Shown here: positions 1-10,013 of the stretch, in pieces
Numbering within the stretch: position 1 is the stretch's first letter
Layout: each line of letters begins with the position of its first letter
Assembly (NCBI GenBank): GCA_977017575.1
Contig: CDRNVI010000199.1
Location: 1-64,000, forward strand
Reading direction: 5' to 3'
DNA: 64,000 bases
DNA from: Paramoeba atlantica
Lineage: Eukaryota; Discosea
Notes under the pieces: model-generated
What the model saw: the letters and a program-made list of their open reading frames with translations, nothing else
Database searches by the model: none
Told to the model about the DNA's origin: nothing
Made by a program: the position numbers and the translations under genes

Positions 1-89
1 GCTGAGAATTTATCATGTGGATCAACTCCAGGCTCACTTGGAAGACCTGATGGGAGATACTTTGACTTGATTACATTTGGCAAATTTGT
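1..89 (-). pseudogene. Coding fragment, possible downstream exon, cut by an LTR element
   Basis: On the minus strand an open frame runs to the window edge and reads, in part, NLPNVIKSKYLPSGLPSEP. Its start lies across the LTR-element insertion, at about 5,308, where it is preceded by CCCTTAG, which looks like a 3' splice site. The frame is thus probably an exon lying downstream of the 5,448-5,774 open frame, with the 5.2-kb LTR element inserted into it. I do not recognise the protein. It may be a host gene or a gene carried on a repeat. Related sequence recurs near 32,041-32,130. Confidence 0.35.
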
Positions 90-657
90 TGTGAAGTGGC
101 CAGGAGTTTGGAGAAGGAAAGAGTGGGCAGGTGAAGGAAAGAAGGAAAGGGAAGAAAGGGAAAAGAAAGAAAGAAAAAAGTCAAGAGCAAATCATGGGAA
201 AGATTGGCACATTACAAAGGGAAACCAACCAAGTAAGTTTATTCTTTTTACCAACAAACAAAAGGAGTATTCATATGGGACAACAAATATAACAAGTGTG
301 GAATTGACAAGAAGCAAAACAGAATGAAAGACAAAAACACACAAGAAAAAGGACATGGTGGAGAGATTAAATCACAGATAAATGTTACAGAACACAAGAT
401 TAATTGACATAAAGATTATATAAAATAGAGAAATAAAATGGTGTGAAAATATTAAGGGAACAACTTGATTTCAGAGTGAGAACTGGGTGGGAAGAGCTCA
501 GATGAGAGAGACAGAAATACATGTAGAATCAAAACAGTTTGTATGGTCTTACAAATGTTCATCAGGGATATTCACACAACAGGGGAGCACAGTGGTGTAC
601 AAAGAGAAACAAATTAATTTGCACAACATGGAATCAGTTCACACCAGGATTCTGATA
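90..657 (-). repeat. 3' LTR of the non-autonomous element
   Basis: This 568-bp repeat matches 4,714-5,281 along its whole length. Because the element lies on the minus strand, this copy is its 3' LTR. The adjacent CACCCTTCC (658-666) is the complement of a purine tract, as expected for plus-strand priming. Confidence 0.85.
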
Positions 658-3600
658 CACCCTTCCAAATGAATATGTTTCACATAAATCAGAAGAAAGA
701 ATTTCACAACACATCAGAAATCAAGAACAATTAAAGCAAAGCAGCAAGACAAGTGGGATTTACATTTAGCACAGCAAATCAAGATGAGGTGAATAGACAG
801 AGACCCATCATTGAACCAAATATCAAGCCATCAAGGAAATCAGAATGAATCACAAAATCACAAGAACAAATATCAGTTGAACAGAATGGAAAAATATAAG
901 GGATTGGTGCAGAAGCAATCAATAATCCAAAACATATTACTTTGAAGCAAAAGAGGGATCAACACGAGAGCACAAGAGATAATCAGAGAACTTAAGGCAT
1001 GGACATGGAGAACAAGACAGAAAGAATTCAATTCAGGAATTCAAAAATAATACAACCCAGGAAAGGAGAAATCAATCCAACAAAAACAGCAGGAAATAGG
1101 AAGAGAGGGATTTGTGTTCACTACTGGAGACACAGGTGGTGCATTGAATCCTCAGAAATGCTATATTCACTCATCATTGAGTGAGGAATGATTTCAATAG
1201 AGACAAAGAAATCAAAAGTCCAGCAGAAATTATCAAGGTATCACAAGCTTCAAAGATGATTGGGAACAGGCAAGAAGGACATTGGACAGAGAGCAACAGG
1301 AATGAAGTGCAACAGCAACAAAAAAGACAAAAAAGATCATCCAGAATAGTGCTGAAAACATGGTTCAGAGGCAAAGCATTCCAGGTATGCATTTTCAAAA
1401 TTCAGGGGATGAATTTTCAAAGATAAATCACACATCATGTATGTAGAAACAAATATGTTGTCACACAAAGGATAAATGTTGATCAAATCAACAAATGTTA
1501 CAATTGCATTGAGATTTGAGAAGAGAGGTGAGAAGAACACAAGCCAAAAGAAGAACATTGAGGAAAAATGTCATGGGGCCAGTGAAAATCCATTGCAAGG
1601 GTGAGAAAAACAAAGACTCAGAGAATCAGAGAAAATAAAACTCAGAACTTCCTTGAAAGAACAAAGATGAGGCAATGGAGTCACAAAAGAACAAAGAGGG
1701 GACATGAAAACTCCCTTCAAAGGTAACAGGTGTCTCAAAAGCAAAGTAATGTTGGAGGGCATTGTCTAAGGGATTGCAAAGACAAAAGCAGTCATCAAAT
1801 TGCAGGCAGAACAGAAAGAAATGGGATAGCAATCTCCAAAAATGATGGTAATATTGAGACAGAGGAAGAAGAAACAATATTCACAATCAACCATAAAACA
1901 AGAGAGAATTGGAGAGTGAGGACCAGATCAAAAGATTAAATTGCACAACAATAATTTGACAAGAATAAACTATGGGGAATAACAAAGGAAATTGAGTAAT
2001 ACCAAAATGTTTTTAGGTGAAGCCAAGAAATTAATCATGAGTCACATGAACACTCCCTTCCAATTTGATATTTTGATCTCATCACAATAAAGGCATTTCA
2101 AAACAAGAGAAAGTATTAACCATCAAATCGCAAAACCAAATCAACAGAAGAAATCCAAAATCAACTTATCAAAGACCAAGAAAAGATTTAATTCCAATAA
2201 ATCAACCAATAATTAGAATAGGGTGTAAATGGTGCAAGATGTTCAATGGAACTTGCTGAAAATAAAGCCATTACAAATCAAATTCAAGAATTGGCATCAT
2301 TACCAGAGAATAAACAAAAACATGAGACTATGATAGAGGAAAATGTGAATTGAGGTTTCTCAAAGAGAAAAGAAACTTAGAACAGAGAGTATCAATGACA
2401 AGAGAGAAGCATCAGCAATCAAGTCAACTTCAAAACAAACAGATCAAATTAGAAAGGTCATAACTTGAGGGAAAGTGCAGTAACCAAAATCAAAACAGCT
2501 TCAGGAGTGGTACATCCAAAATTACACAAACATAATTTTTTAATAAAACACCCTTCCAACACCAAAATGGGTTTCAAAATTCAAGTAGGAGTATCTGAGA
2601 GAGGAATCCAAGTGAAAATAAAGTCCAGAATCAAAATTACAAAAGGTAAGAGGAAGGTATAAATCTGACAATTTCAAAGCAAGGAAGGAAATCAGGAGAA
2701 TTTCCATCATCAACCAAAAACAAAAGAACAAGAAGAATCATCCCAAGGCATCAATTCAAGAATGATAAATTCAGAATGACATTGTTACAAGAAAAACAAG
2801 GAGATGGAATCAATTATTTCTTCAATAAAATCAACACAGGGATGAATTCAATCAGAAATAAGAGTTTAAATTCACAGGCAGGGAATTTGAGATAACAAGG
2901 CAAAAAATCCAAAGAGGTTAACAACAGAGTACATTCAGATTCAAGAAGTACAAATTCAATCCAGAATTACTTTAAAGATATTAAGAATTTTTAAAAACAT
3001 CATTGAGACAGAGGGAAAAATCCAATTAAGCTTCGAGGAAACAAAACAAAATGAGAAATCATCAAGCATAAGAATAAATCTAGTCAGGCAAATCCACAAT
3101 CACAAATTCACAATCAAAAGTGGCAGTTGAGGAACAAAAGAGGCATTGAGAAATGTTGACAAACAAAACTCAAGTCAAGATTATACAAGGAAACAGTGCT
3201 GTGTAAGCTGAAGTTGTCCAGAATGTTAATTCTAAATGATATGCTGTTCCAAAAGCATAACCAAAGACAAATAACCAAAACAAACAATGAGAGAGAGGAC
3301 TGAATTGATTTACCAACAAAAATGAAGCATGGAAATCATCAAGAAATCATCTCAAGCGAATCAAAGGCAGAGAGAATCCATAAAACAGGAATAGAACCAA
3401 AGAACAGTTGGGCAAAACAAAGAACAAAGTCAAAACAGAGTGTCATGACAGGCAAAGAAAGACATTGACAAATACAAGAATAATCTCCAAGAAACAAGAA
3501 AAATAACATGAATCTTCCATGACATAAGGAGAAAAACAAAAACAAGTGTGATCAGAACTGTGCTTATCAAAAAATCATGTGCTAAGTCAAAGACAGCTGC

Positions 3601-4713
3601 TAGAAATATAATTCAAAACAGTGCACACCAGTATAAAATCATAAGCTGAAAGCTAAAAAGCTGGTGCTTTATCAGGGCTGATAGAAGGGAGGAGAATAAG
3701 TGATAATATGATTGCTGAGGATAGAAGAGATGGTGTGTCCACATAAATCAAAAGGAGAAGGATAAAAGAGAATGACCAGCTCTGTATCATGAAAACAAAC
3801 AAAAAATATCAATCATCCACACCAAGAGTGCCAAAAAATCGATAACCAGGATCATCTACAAGAAAGATCCAAAAACCAAAATGGGAAGCTTAATCACAGC
3901 CATAAAACCAAAAATGACAAACAAAATTGTTGTTCAAAACATAAAATCCAAATGGGAAAAACATTCTACAAAAGAAGGATCAAAAATACTGTAGATGTGT
4001 TGTGAACACAATAAACAGATGAGGCATGTGCTTCATAAAATGAGGAATTATTGAAAACATCTCAAGACAGGAGCAAAACCAACAAATAAACATACCAAGA
4101 GATTCAGCAAGATGAACAAACAACAGAATGATCATTGAGAACAATGAACAAAATGTAAAGGGCAAAGTGAGACAATGAGGAACAAAGTCTTGATCCAAAA
4201 GGACAAAAACAAGAAACTGAAAATGAAACAAACAGGCTTAAGGTGTAGAAGTACAAGAACAAGGATCAGAGGTGCAAAGAAATCTTCCAAGAAGAATTTC
4301 TTCACTCAAAACGAGACCAAAAGAACTTGATCTCTTTGGTTTGAAACAAAGAACAGGAATCAAAAAATGGTTTCCAATTTTGATGCTCAGTTCACAGAAC
4401 AACAAACAGACTTTCTCAATGAAGAAGAAAATAAGAAAACAAAAACAAACAAATGAATGAGAAAACAATCGAAATTCACAAACACCAGAATCACAATCAC
4501 AAGAATTGGCCAAAAACTGTGACCATGACCCAAAAAAACAAAATGTGAAAAACGAGTTTTCAACATGAAGAAAAAAAACATGCAAAAAGAAAACGAAAAA
4601 GAATGGAGAGGACAGTGATTTGAAATCACTGCTTCCAGAAAACAAAGACAAAAGAGGAGGAAGGATAAACTTTCAAAAAACAAAACTCAGGCTGGAAGCC
4701 TAGACTCTTAATC
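658..4713 (-). other. Interior of the non-autonomous LTR element, non-coding
   Basis: About 4 kb of A-rich (plus strand) sequence. The open frames found here are short and of biased Phe/Leu/Ser or Lys/Asn composition, with no gag, protease, integrase, reverse transcriptase or RNase H motif. I see no gene in it. Confidence 0.7.
4691..4713 (-). other. Primer-binding site, complementary to half tRNA-Lys
   Basis: Immediately inside the right (5') LTR the plus strand reads CCTAGACTCTTAATC, which is the anticodon arm of an eukaryotic tRNA-Lys(CTT): loop CTCTTAA plus flanking stem bases. The primer would therefore be a tRNA fragment ending just past the anticodon loop, as in Drosophila copia, not the usual 3' CCA end. 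Confidence 0.6.
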
Positions 4714-5281
4714 TGTGAAGTGGCCAGGAGTTTGGAGAAGGAAAGAGTGGGCAGGTGAAGGAAAGAAGGAAAGGGAAGAAAGGGAAAAGAAAGAAAGAGA
4801 AAAGTCAAGAGCAAATCATGGGAAAGATTAGTGCATTGCAAAGGGAAACCAACCAAGTAAGTTTATTCCTTTTACCAACAAACAAAAGGAGTATTCATAT
4901 GGAACAATAAATATAACAAGTGTGGAATTGACAAGAAGCAAAACAGAATGAAAGACAAAAACACACAAGAAAAAGGATGCAGTGGAGAGATTAAATCACA
5001 GATAAATGTTACAGAACACAGGATTAATTGACATAAAGATTATATAAAATAGAGAAATAAGATGGTGCAAAAATATTAAGGGAATAACTTGATTTCAGAG
5101 TGAGAACTGGGTGGAAAGAGCTCAAATGAGAGAGACAAGAATACATGCAGAATCAAAACAGTTTGTATAGTCTTACAAATGTTCATCAGGGATATTCACA
5201 CAATAGGGGAGCACAGTGGTGTACAAAGAGAAACAAATTAATTTGCACAACATGGAATCAGTTCACACCAGGATTCTGACA
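4714..5281 (-). repeat. 5' LTR of the non-autonomous element
   Basis: This is the 568-bp partner of 90-657, ending in CTGACA followed by the TTTGT duplication. It is the 5' LTR because the primer-binding site abuts it. Confidence 0.85.
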
Positions 5282-5774
5282 TTTGTTGTTGAAGAAGGAG
5301 TTTCCTAAGGGCCAACACCAAAGCTACTTCTGATATCCACCAATCCCTTTTCCTTTCTCTTCTTATTCTTCTTCTTTCTGAGTTTAGTTATTGTTTGTTT
5401 GTTTGTTTTTTTTTTTTTTTTTTTTTTAAATAACTAACTTCCCTCCCTCACTCTCTCTCCTTGCTTGGGTTGTTTTGGCAGCTCTTATAAACTCTTCTGA
5501 AATCCTCAGTTGCACTTGTCCATTCAATATTCAGGTTCAATTTTTTTAACATTAATTTCACCTCCCTTCTATTGTTGGGTTCCTCCACCAATGCATTTTC
5601 AATTGGTAAATCTTCTTTGTTGATGAAGACAGGGGCAGGACCAGAAACAGGTTGACTTCTCCTGTTCTCCTTCTTCTGGATTAAAGAATCAGTGTAATTT
5701 CTTGACTCACCTGCAATTTCTTTTGGTTGTGAAGAAGCAAACTTAACAAAAGAAATTACTGGGTTGGAACTCAC
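5282..5774 (-). pseudogene. Unidentified coding fragment with a possible intron
   Basis: A 108-codon open frame on the minus strand (5,774 to 5,448) has an unbiased composition, with stretches such as LNIEWTSATEDFRRVYKSC. Near its end GAGAGTGAGG could be a splice donor. A purine-rich and A-run stretch with a possible branch site follows, then CCCTTAG at about 5,309, after which the frame seen at 1-89 opens. This suggests two exons with an intron of roughly 150 bp. The frame has no ATG in this piece and runs straight into the end of the hAT element at 5,776, so the hAT also truncated it. A similar peptide (SNPIV..SF.FA.SQPKEI) is encoded at 32,041-32,130, so the sequence is multi-copy. Function unknown. 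Confidence 0.35.
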
Positions 5775-5775
5775 A

Positions 5776-7495
5776 CAGGGGTGAGCTCAAGCTGCACTTG
5801 CAATCATGGTGTTTTTTAGGGTTGAAGTGACTTCAGATATTCCTTTTGAGCCTTCAAAAAAAAAATCTGATGTCATATCCACATATTCACTCTTGTGGTC
5901 TCTCTTTTGATTTGTTTGTTTTTTGGTTGAATGAAGATGGTGAAGGTTGAAGAAATGGAACAAAAAAGAAAAAGAAAAAGGAAAAAAAATGTATATTTGT
6001 GATTTTTTTGATGATTGGATTGTTTAATTTGAAAGAAAAGGTTGTGTGTTGAAGTTGAAGATGATGATGCTGTGGAAGGAAAAAAAAGAACCTGTTTTGT
6101 TGATTGATCCAAACAGAAAGAGATTTCTTACTGTAAATTCATTTGATGATAAAAAAGTGAAAAGAGAAACAAATTCTTTTTTTTTCTTCAAAAAACACCT
6201 CAAAACTCACTCTCAAACACTCTTTTCAACCTTTCTTTCAGTTCTGGAGAGGAAAAACAAAACAAAAAACCAGTGGCAGCAGTTGAAAAAAAAACACAAA
6301 AAAAAAGCACTTTTTTTTTCAACAATTGATTTTTTTTTGTTTTTTTTCAACTGTCAAAATTAGTTTTTTGACAATTGAAATCTTTGTTGTTTTTTTTTGA
6401 CCATTGAAGATATTTTTTCAACAGTTGAAATTTTGATTGACTTTTTTGACCATTAAAGTTATTTTTTCAATGGTTGATGTTTTTTTTGGTTTTTTTTTGA
6501 TGGTTGAAAATTTGGACCAGAGTTGCAGCAGCCTAGGTGGGTTGGGCAGGTTGCTTCTTTTTTGTTGCAGGTTGATTAGTTGACCAAAGGTCAACTTGGA
6601 CTGACCAAATTTGTCAACAATCAGAGATTGTTAACAAATTCAACATTCAAATGAAAGATAATGTCAAAACCAATGATTGGTCCACCTCATTTGTGGAAAT
6701 TTTCTCCACAGATGAGGTGGGAATAAAGTATTGATTTGTTGAACCTTGTGATATTCTTCAAACAAAAACTGGTTTCAGAAAAATTTCTCTATGATGAACC
6801 TTGATCAAATGATTGTGCAAGCCAAACTTGAAAGATTGGAAAAAAGAACTTCAGTTGTGTGGGACTATTTTCAGCAACATTCCATAGATCCACAATCAAT
6901 CATTTGCTTGCCATGTTAGCCAATTGATGTGAAAGAAATTCCTCTTTCACAGTTACAACCAATCACATGTTCAATCAACACTGGAATTGAGTCCTTAAAG
7001 CAGCACCTGGAGAGTAAACATGGCATTCTTGTCTCATGGGCTGTTGTTGAGCAGCCAACAAAAATTCACAAATTAGATGAATATCTGATGTCTATGGAGC
7101 AGCAATGATTTGTTCATGAGAAACTCTTCTGTTGGATGACTGACAGTCATCTGCCCTATTTCTTTGTCAATAGTGAAAATTTTAAAGATTTTACAAGAGC
7201 CCTCTTTGATCTCTCTATTGATGGTTGGACCTCTGCTGCTGGGGATTCATATTTTGGGCTCATCCTCCATTTTCTTGACCAAGAAGGGATCTGGCAAGCT
7301 TTGCTCCTCAAATGCCTTCCAAAGGACGAACAAACAGTAGCAAATCTGGAATTTTCGATTCGAGAATCTTTTGAAAAGTGGGGTTTTGGTGATGAGTTGA
7401 ATCTCCCAGTTGCTGAACATTGAATTCAAAAATTTACAACAGATATCACTGCAATCATGCTGAAGATGGTCTCTCAGCTTGGTTTCTGATGGATG
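5776..7495 (+). mobile_element. hAT DNA transposon, left end plus transposase, right end lost
   Basis: It starts with the terminal sequence CAGGGGTGAGCTCAAG (5,776), which fits the CAGNG start usual in hAT elements and matches the ends of the short derivative at 21,753 and 29,045. About 1 kb of T-rich, low-complexity leader with the recurring motif TTTTTGACCATTGAA precedes the transposase frame. The right side is replaced at about 7,496 by a LINE fragment, with a few bases of identity at the junction. The eight bases before the left end are AACTCACA. No matching copy was found because the right end is missing. Confidence 0.75.
6791..7495 (+). pseudogene. hAT transposase, N-terminal part, with stops
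   Basis: One frame from the ATG at 6,791 encodes a BED-type zinc finger: VVWDYF (residues 22-27), IICLPC with its two cysteines (about 39 and 42), then LKQHLESKHGI with the histidine pair. The catalytic-domain start follows (LSIDGWTS...DSYFGLILHFLD, from about 7,220), typical of hAT transposases. The BED finger binds the element's ends and the downstream DDE/RNase H-like domain cuts and joins DNA. In-frame stops occur at 6,917 (TAG), 7,106 (TGA) and 7,421 (TGA), and the C-terminal half including the dimerisation region is absent. The copy cannot make an active protein. Confidence 0.7.
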
Positions 7496-8746
7496 GATTG
7501 GGAGAAAGTGATCCTAAAGATGAAGAAAGTTGGAGCAGCAATCAAAAAAAGGGGTGGCAATTTTCGCTCGAGAGTAAGGATGGTCAATACCTATCTAACT
7601 CCATGCATGGGATATTTAGTGAGATTCAAACTGATTCCAAAATCTGTTGCCTCCTTGATGTGGAAGTCCATCCGCTCAGCTCTGGGTGCCTATGCCAACA
7701 CAAAAACCTCCATTCTTACCTCATGCTATCCTCCCTTGGACTCAAACCCCCAACTGCGCCATCCTATTGTTTTTAACTGGGCCCTCCTCACTTCTCGTCC
7801 ACCAATGAGGAGCGATTATTGGAGTCCTCTTTCCATTGGAGCCATGCGAAAGGATGCCCTTTTTGCAGCCCAAAGCCTCTCTGCCAAAGTTGTGTTTGGT
7901 CAGGCCACTCAAGTTGCTTATTCCAATATGTCTCGAGTGATCCCCATTGAAATCAAAGATCTGTATGTGGGTGAAGGAAGAGCTGAGTGTGTGGTGTACA
8001 ACTTGGCACATACAATTAGGCCCCAACTTAAGAGGAATTTGATTAAGTTCCTAATAAGAGGGCTGCCTACAAGAGACAAGTTGGCTCACTTCACAAACCA
8101 AAACTCAAGTTGCCAACTCTGCCACCATGAAAAGGAGTCATGATCTCATCTTCTGGAGGAATGTTCTGTGGCTGAGGGCCTCCTCCAAGCAATGGGAAGG
8201 AAATGTATTTTGTTGAATGTACCCAGCTGGCAAGAAACTAAGAATGTGTGTGGCCTTGTCTCAAATTTTCTCACCAGACAAGAAACCTCTGTGGTGAGTG
8301 TTGCCCTGTTGAGTTTGTGGCTCACAGTGTGTGCAGAAGGATCAAAATCACCCCAGTATGCTACTGAAATCTTCGAAAAAATCTTGAGAAAGAATAAAAT
8401 CCTCCCTCAGCCCCCAAGAACCCTAACAAAGAAAGGAACCAAAGAGAAGGAAAGTTTTAAATTTAAAGGCTTTCAAGTGTTTTATGACGGTTCAGGCTGT
8501 ACAGACCCTCATCTGGGGGGTGTGGGCTTTGCAGTTTTCAGGGAAGGGAAAGAGATATGTGGTGGGTTTGAAACCATCCCTCTTGGGTCCAACAATATTG
8601 GTGAATTTACAGGCTGTTTGAAAGGAATGCAATGTGCCAGATCAATGACGAATGAGATTGAAGTTGTTGGGGATTGTATGATTCTCACCAAGGCTGCACC
8701 CAAAACCCATGCCATCAAAAACTATGCCTTGAATGAACTACTTTGT
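7496..8746 (+). mobile_element. LINE family 1, fragment A (RT end to RNase H)
   Basis: This is a 5'- and 3'-truncated piece of the 6.6-kb LINE family. It encodes the region after the reverse-transcriptase core, a cysteine/histidine knuckle (CQLCHHEKES), and the RNase H start with FYDGSG (first catalytic Asp), GEFTG (Glu) and VVGDCMILTK (Asp). A TGA at 8,141 stands where copy C has CGA. At 8,746/8,747 it switches abruptly to another LINE family with only TGAA shared between the two families at the join. Identity to copies B, C and D is high, roughly 95 percent by eye. Confidence 0.85.
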
Positions 8747-9847
8747 GAACCCAAAAACTATTGTTGGAGCCAAGTTGAGACCAACAAAGTTAGTGAAATC
8801 ACTGGATTTCAAACTGAGACTCCCCAACTTCAACAAAATTATCAAAGTGATTGAAAATGTGACTTCTCTTAAAGGGAAGATTTTTGTGAACATCAAGCAA
8901 GGCCATTTTGTGATCTCAGCACTCAAGAACATAGATGCTGCCAGTGTAGAAAAAGAGTTTTTGAACAAAGGTGATGAATTGGCAAAAAAACTCAAAAATC
9001 CTTTGTTTGGAGGAACAATGAGGATGCAAAATTGTAGAGGCTTAAAATTAGAGTTCCTTTCAAAGCTGAGGACAAGAAGTGAATTCAGAATCTTTTTATT
9101 GGTCCAAATTCTCTTCCAAAACATATTCTGAAGGAAGTAATACAAATAGCTCAGAATTGTATTGTTTTGTTTTACACCCAAATCCCCATCAACCTTGTCT
9201 GTCTCATTGCTCACACCAAGGGATGGTTGAGGATCAGCACTACTCAAGCTCAAGTCTCTGTTTGGACCCCAGTAAGGCTCTTTGACACAGTGGTAAAATG
9301 TCTCACTTGTCAAATTAACCATCCTGCTTGTTTGAATTGTTTATTTGAAATTTTACAAAAAAAAGATCTAAGTGAAGTTGGCAACATGGCAAGAACAGAA
9401 ATGTACTCAATCAACACCTGCAACCCCAAAGGAGTGAAGATAAGAAAACAAGCTGCCAGAGATGGTGTACAATTTAACTTTGTTCCTCCTAAAGGAGTCC
9501 CTCCATTCTATACCCCCCTTGGAAACACTGGTGTGTTTATGGTGGTGGTCCTAAGAGATCAAACCAATTTTCCCCCAAGTCACATGCTTCATCTAAGCCT
9601 TCCATAGGTTTCTTCCCCATGAGTGTTAAAAAAGATGGTTTTAATTTACCTGTGTGTAAGTCTGAAGGTCAAGAGTTGGTGTTTTGTTCACTTAATGTTA
9701 TTTCTGCAGAACTTACCCCTCCAAAGGGCCCCCCTCCTGTGAAGAAGAGCCATGAAGCTATATTCAACAACTTCAAAGTACCTTCTTCCACAACTAAGGG
9801 ATCAGCTGTCCAAAGGAGCTCCTTTGTGGATTCAATCAAGTGTGGTG
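8747..9847 (+). mobile_element. LINE family 2, ORF1 fragment
   Basis: This fragment is homologous, in the opposite orientation, to 32,131-33,420. The encoded protein resembles ORF1 of LINE family 1 in order: a hydrophobic nucleic-acid-binding region (SLKGKIFVNIKQGHFVIS), then WTPVRLFDTVVKC followed by a C-x2-C...C-x2-C cysteine cluster (CLTCQINHPACLNC). It begins mid-gene and is cut at 9,848 by the poly-T end of LINE B. The frame is interrupted in several places, so it is a relic. Confidence 0.7.
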
Positions 9848-10013
9848 TTTTTTTTTTTTAAGGTTCAAACACCAGGTGCCATTTATTAGAGTTAAAAACC
9901 ATCTCTAGGATGGAAAAGAGGGGGGAAGAAAGAGGGGGGGGAGGGGAGATAAGTTAAGAATTAGATTCAAGGATCTCTTCAGCATGGGATGCATTGGAGT
10001 TTCTTTACCAACT

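Larger units (their letters stand above)
90..5281 (-). mobile_element. Non-autonomous LTR retrotransposon (LARD-like), minus orientation
   Basis: Two direct repeats of 568 bp (90-657 and 4,714-5,281) begin TGTGAAGTGG and are flanked by a perfect 5-bp target duplication TTTGT (85-89 and 5,282-5,286). Orientation comes from the primer-binding site next to the right LTR (4,691-4,713) and a purine tract, in the minus sense, next to the left LTR. The 4-kb interior has no credible gag or pol frame and is strongly strand-asymmetric (A-rich on plus). This fits a large non-autonomous derivative moved by another element's proteins. The LTRs differ at only a few percent of sites, so the insertion is fairly young. 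It interrupts a coding fragment. Confidence 0.85.

Noticed and set aside
4691-4713. A possible tRNA-Lys gene
   Set aside because: Only the anticodon arm and part of the D arm are present and they abut an LTR, so this is a primer-binding site.
1174-4856. Many 60-137-codon frames in the first 5 kb
   Set aside because: They are Phe/Leu/Ser-rich or Lys/Asn-rich, lack motifs and fall in the interior of the non-autonomous LTR element.
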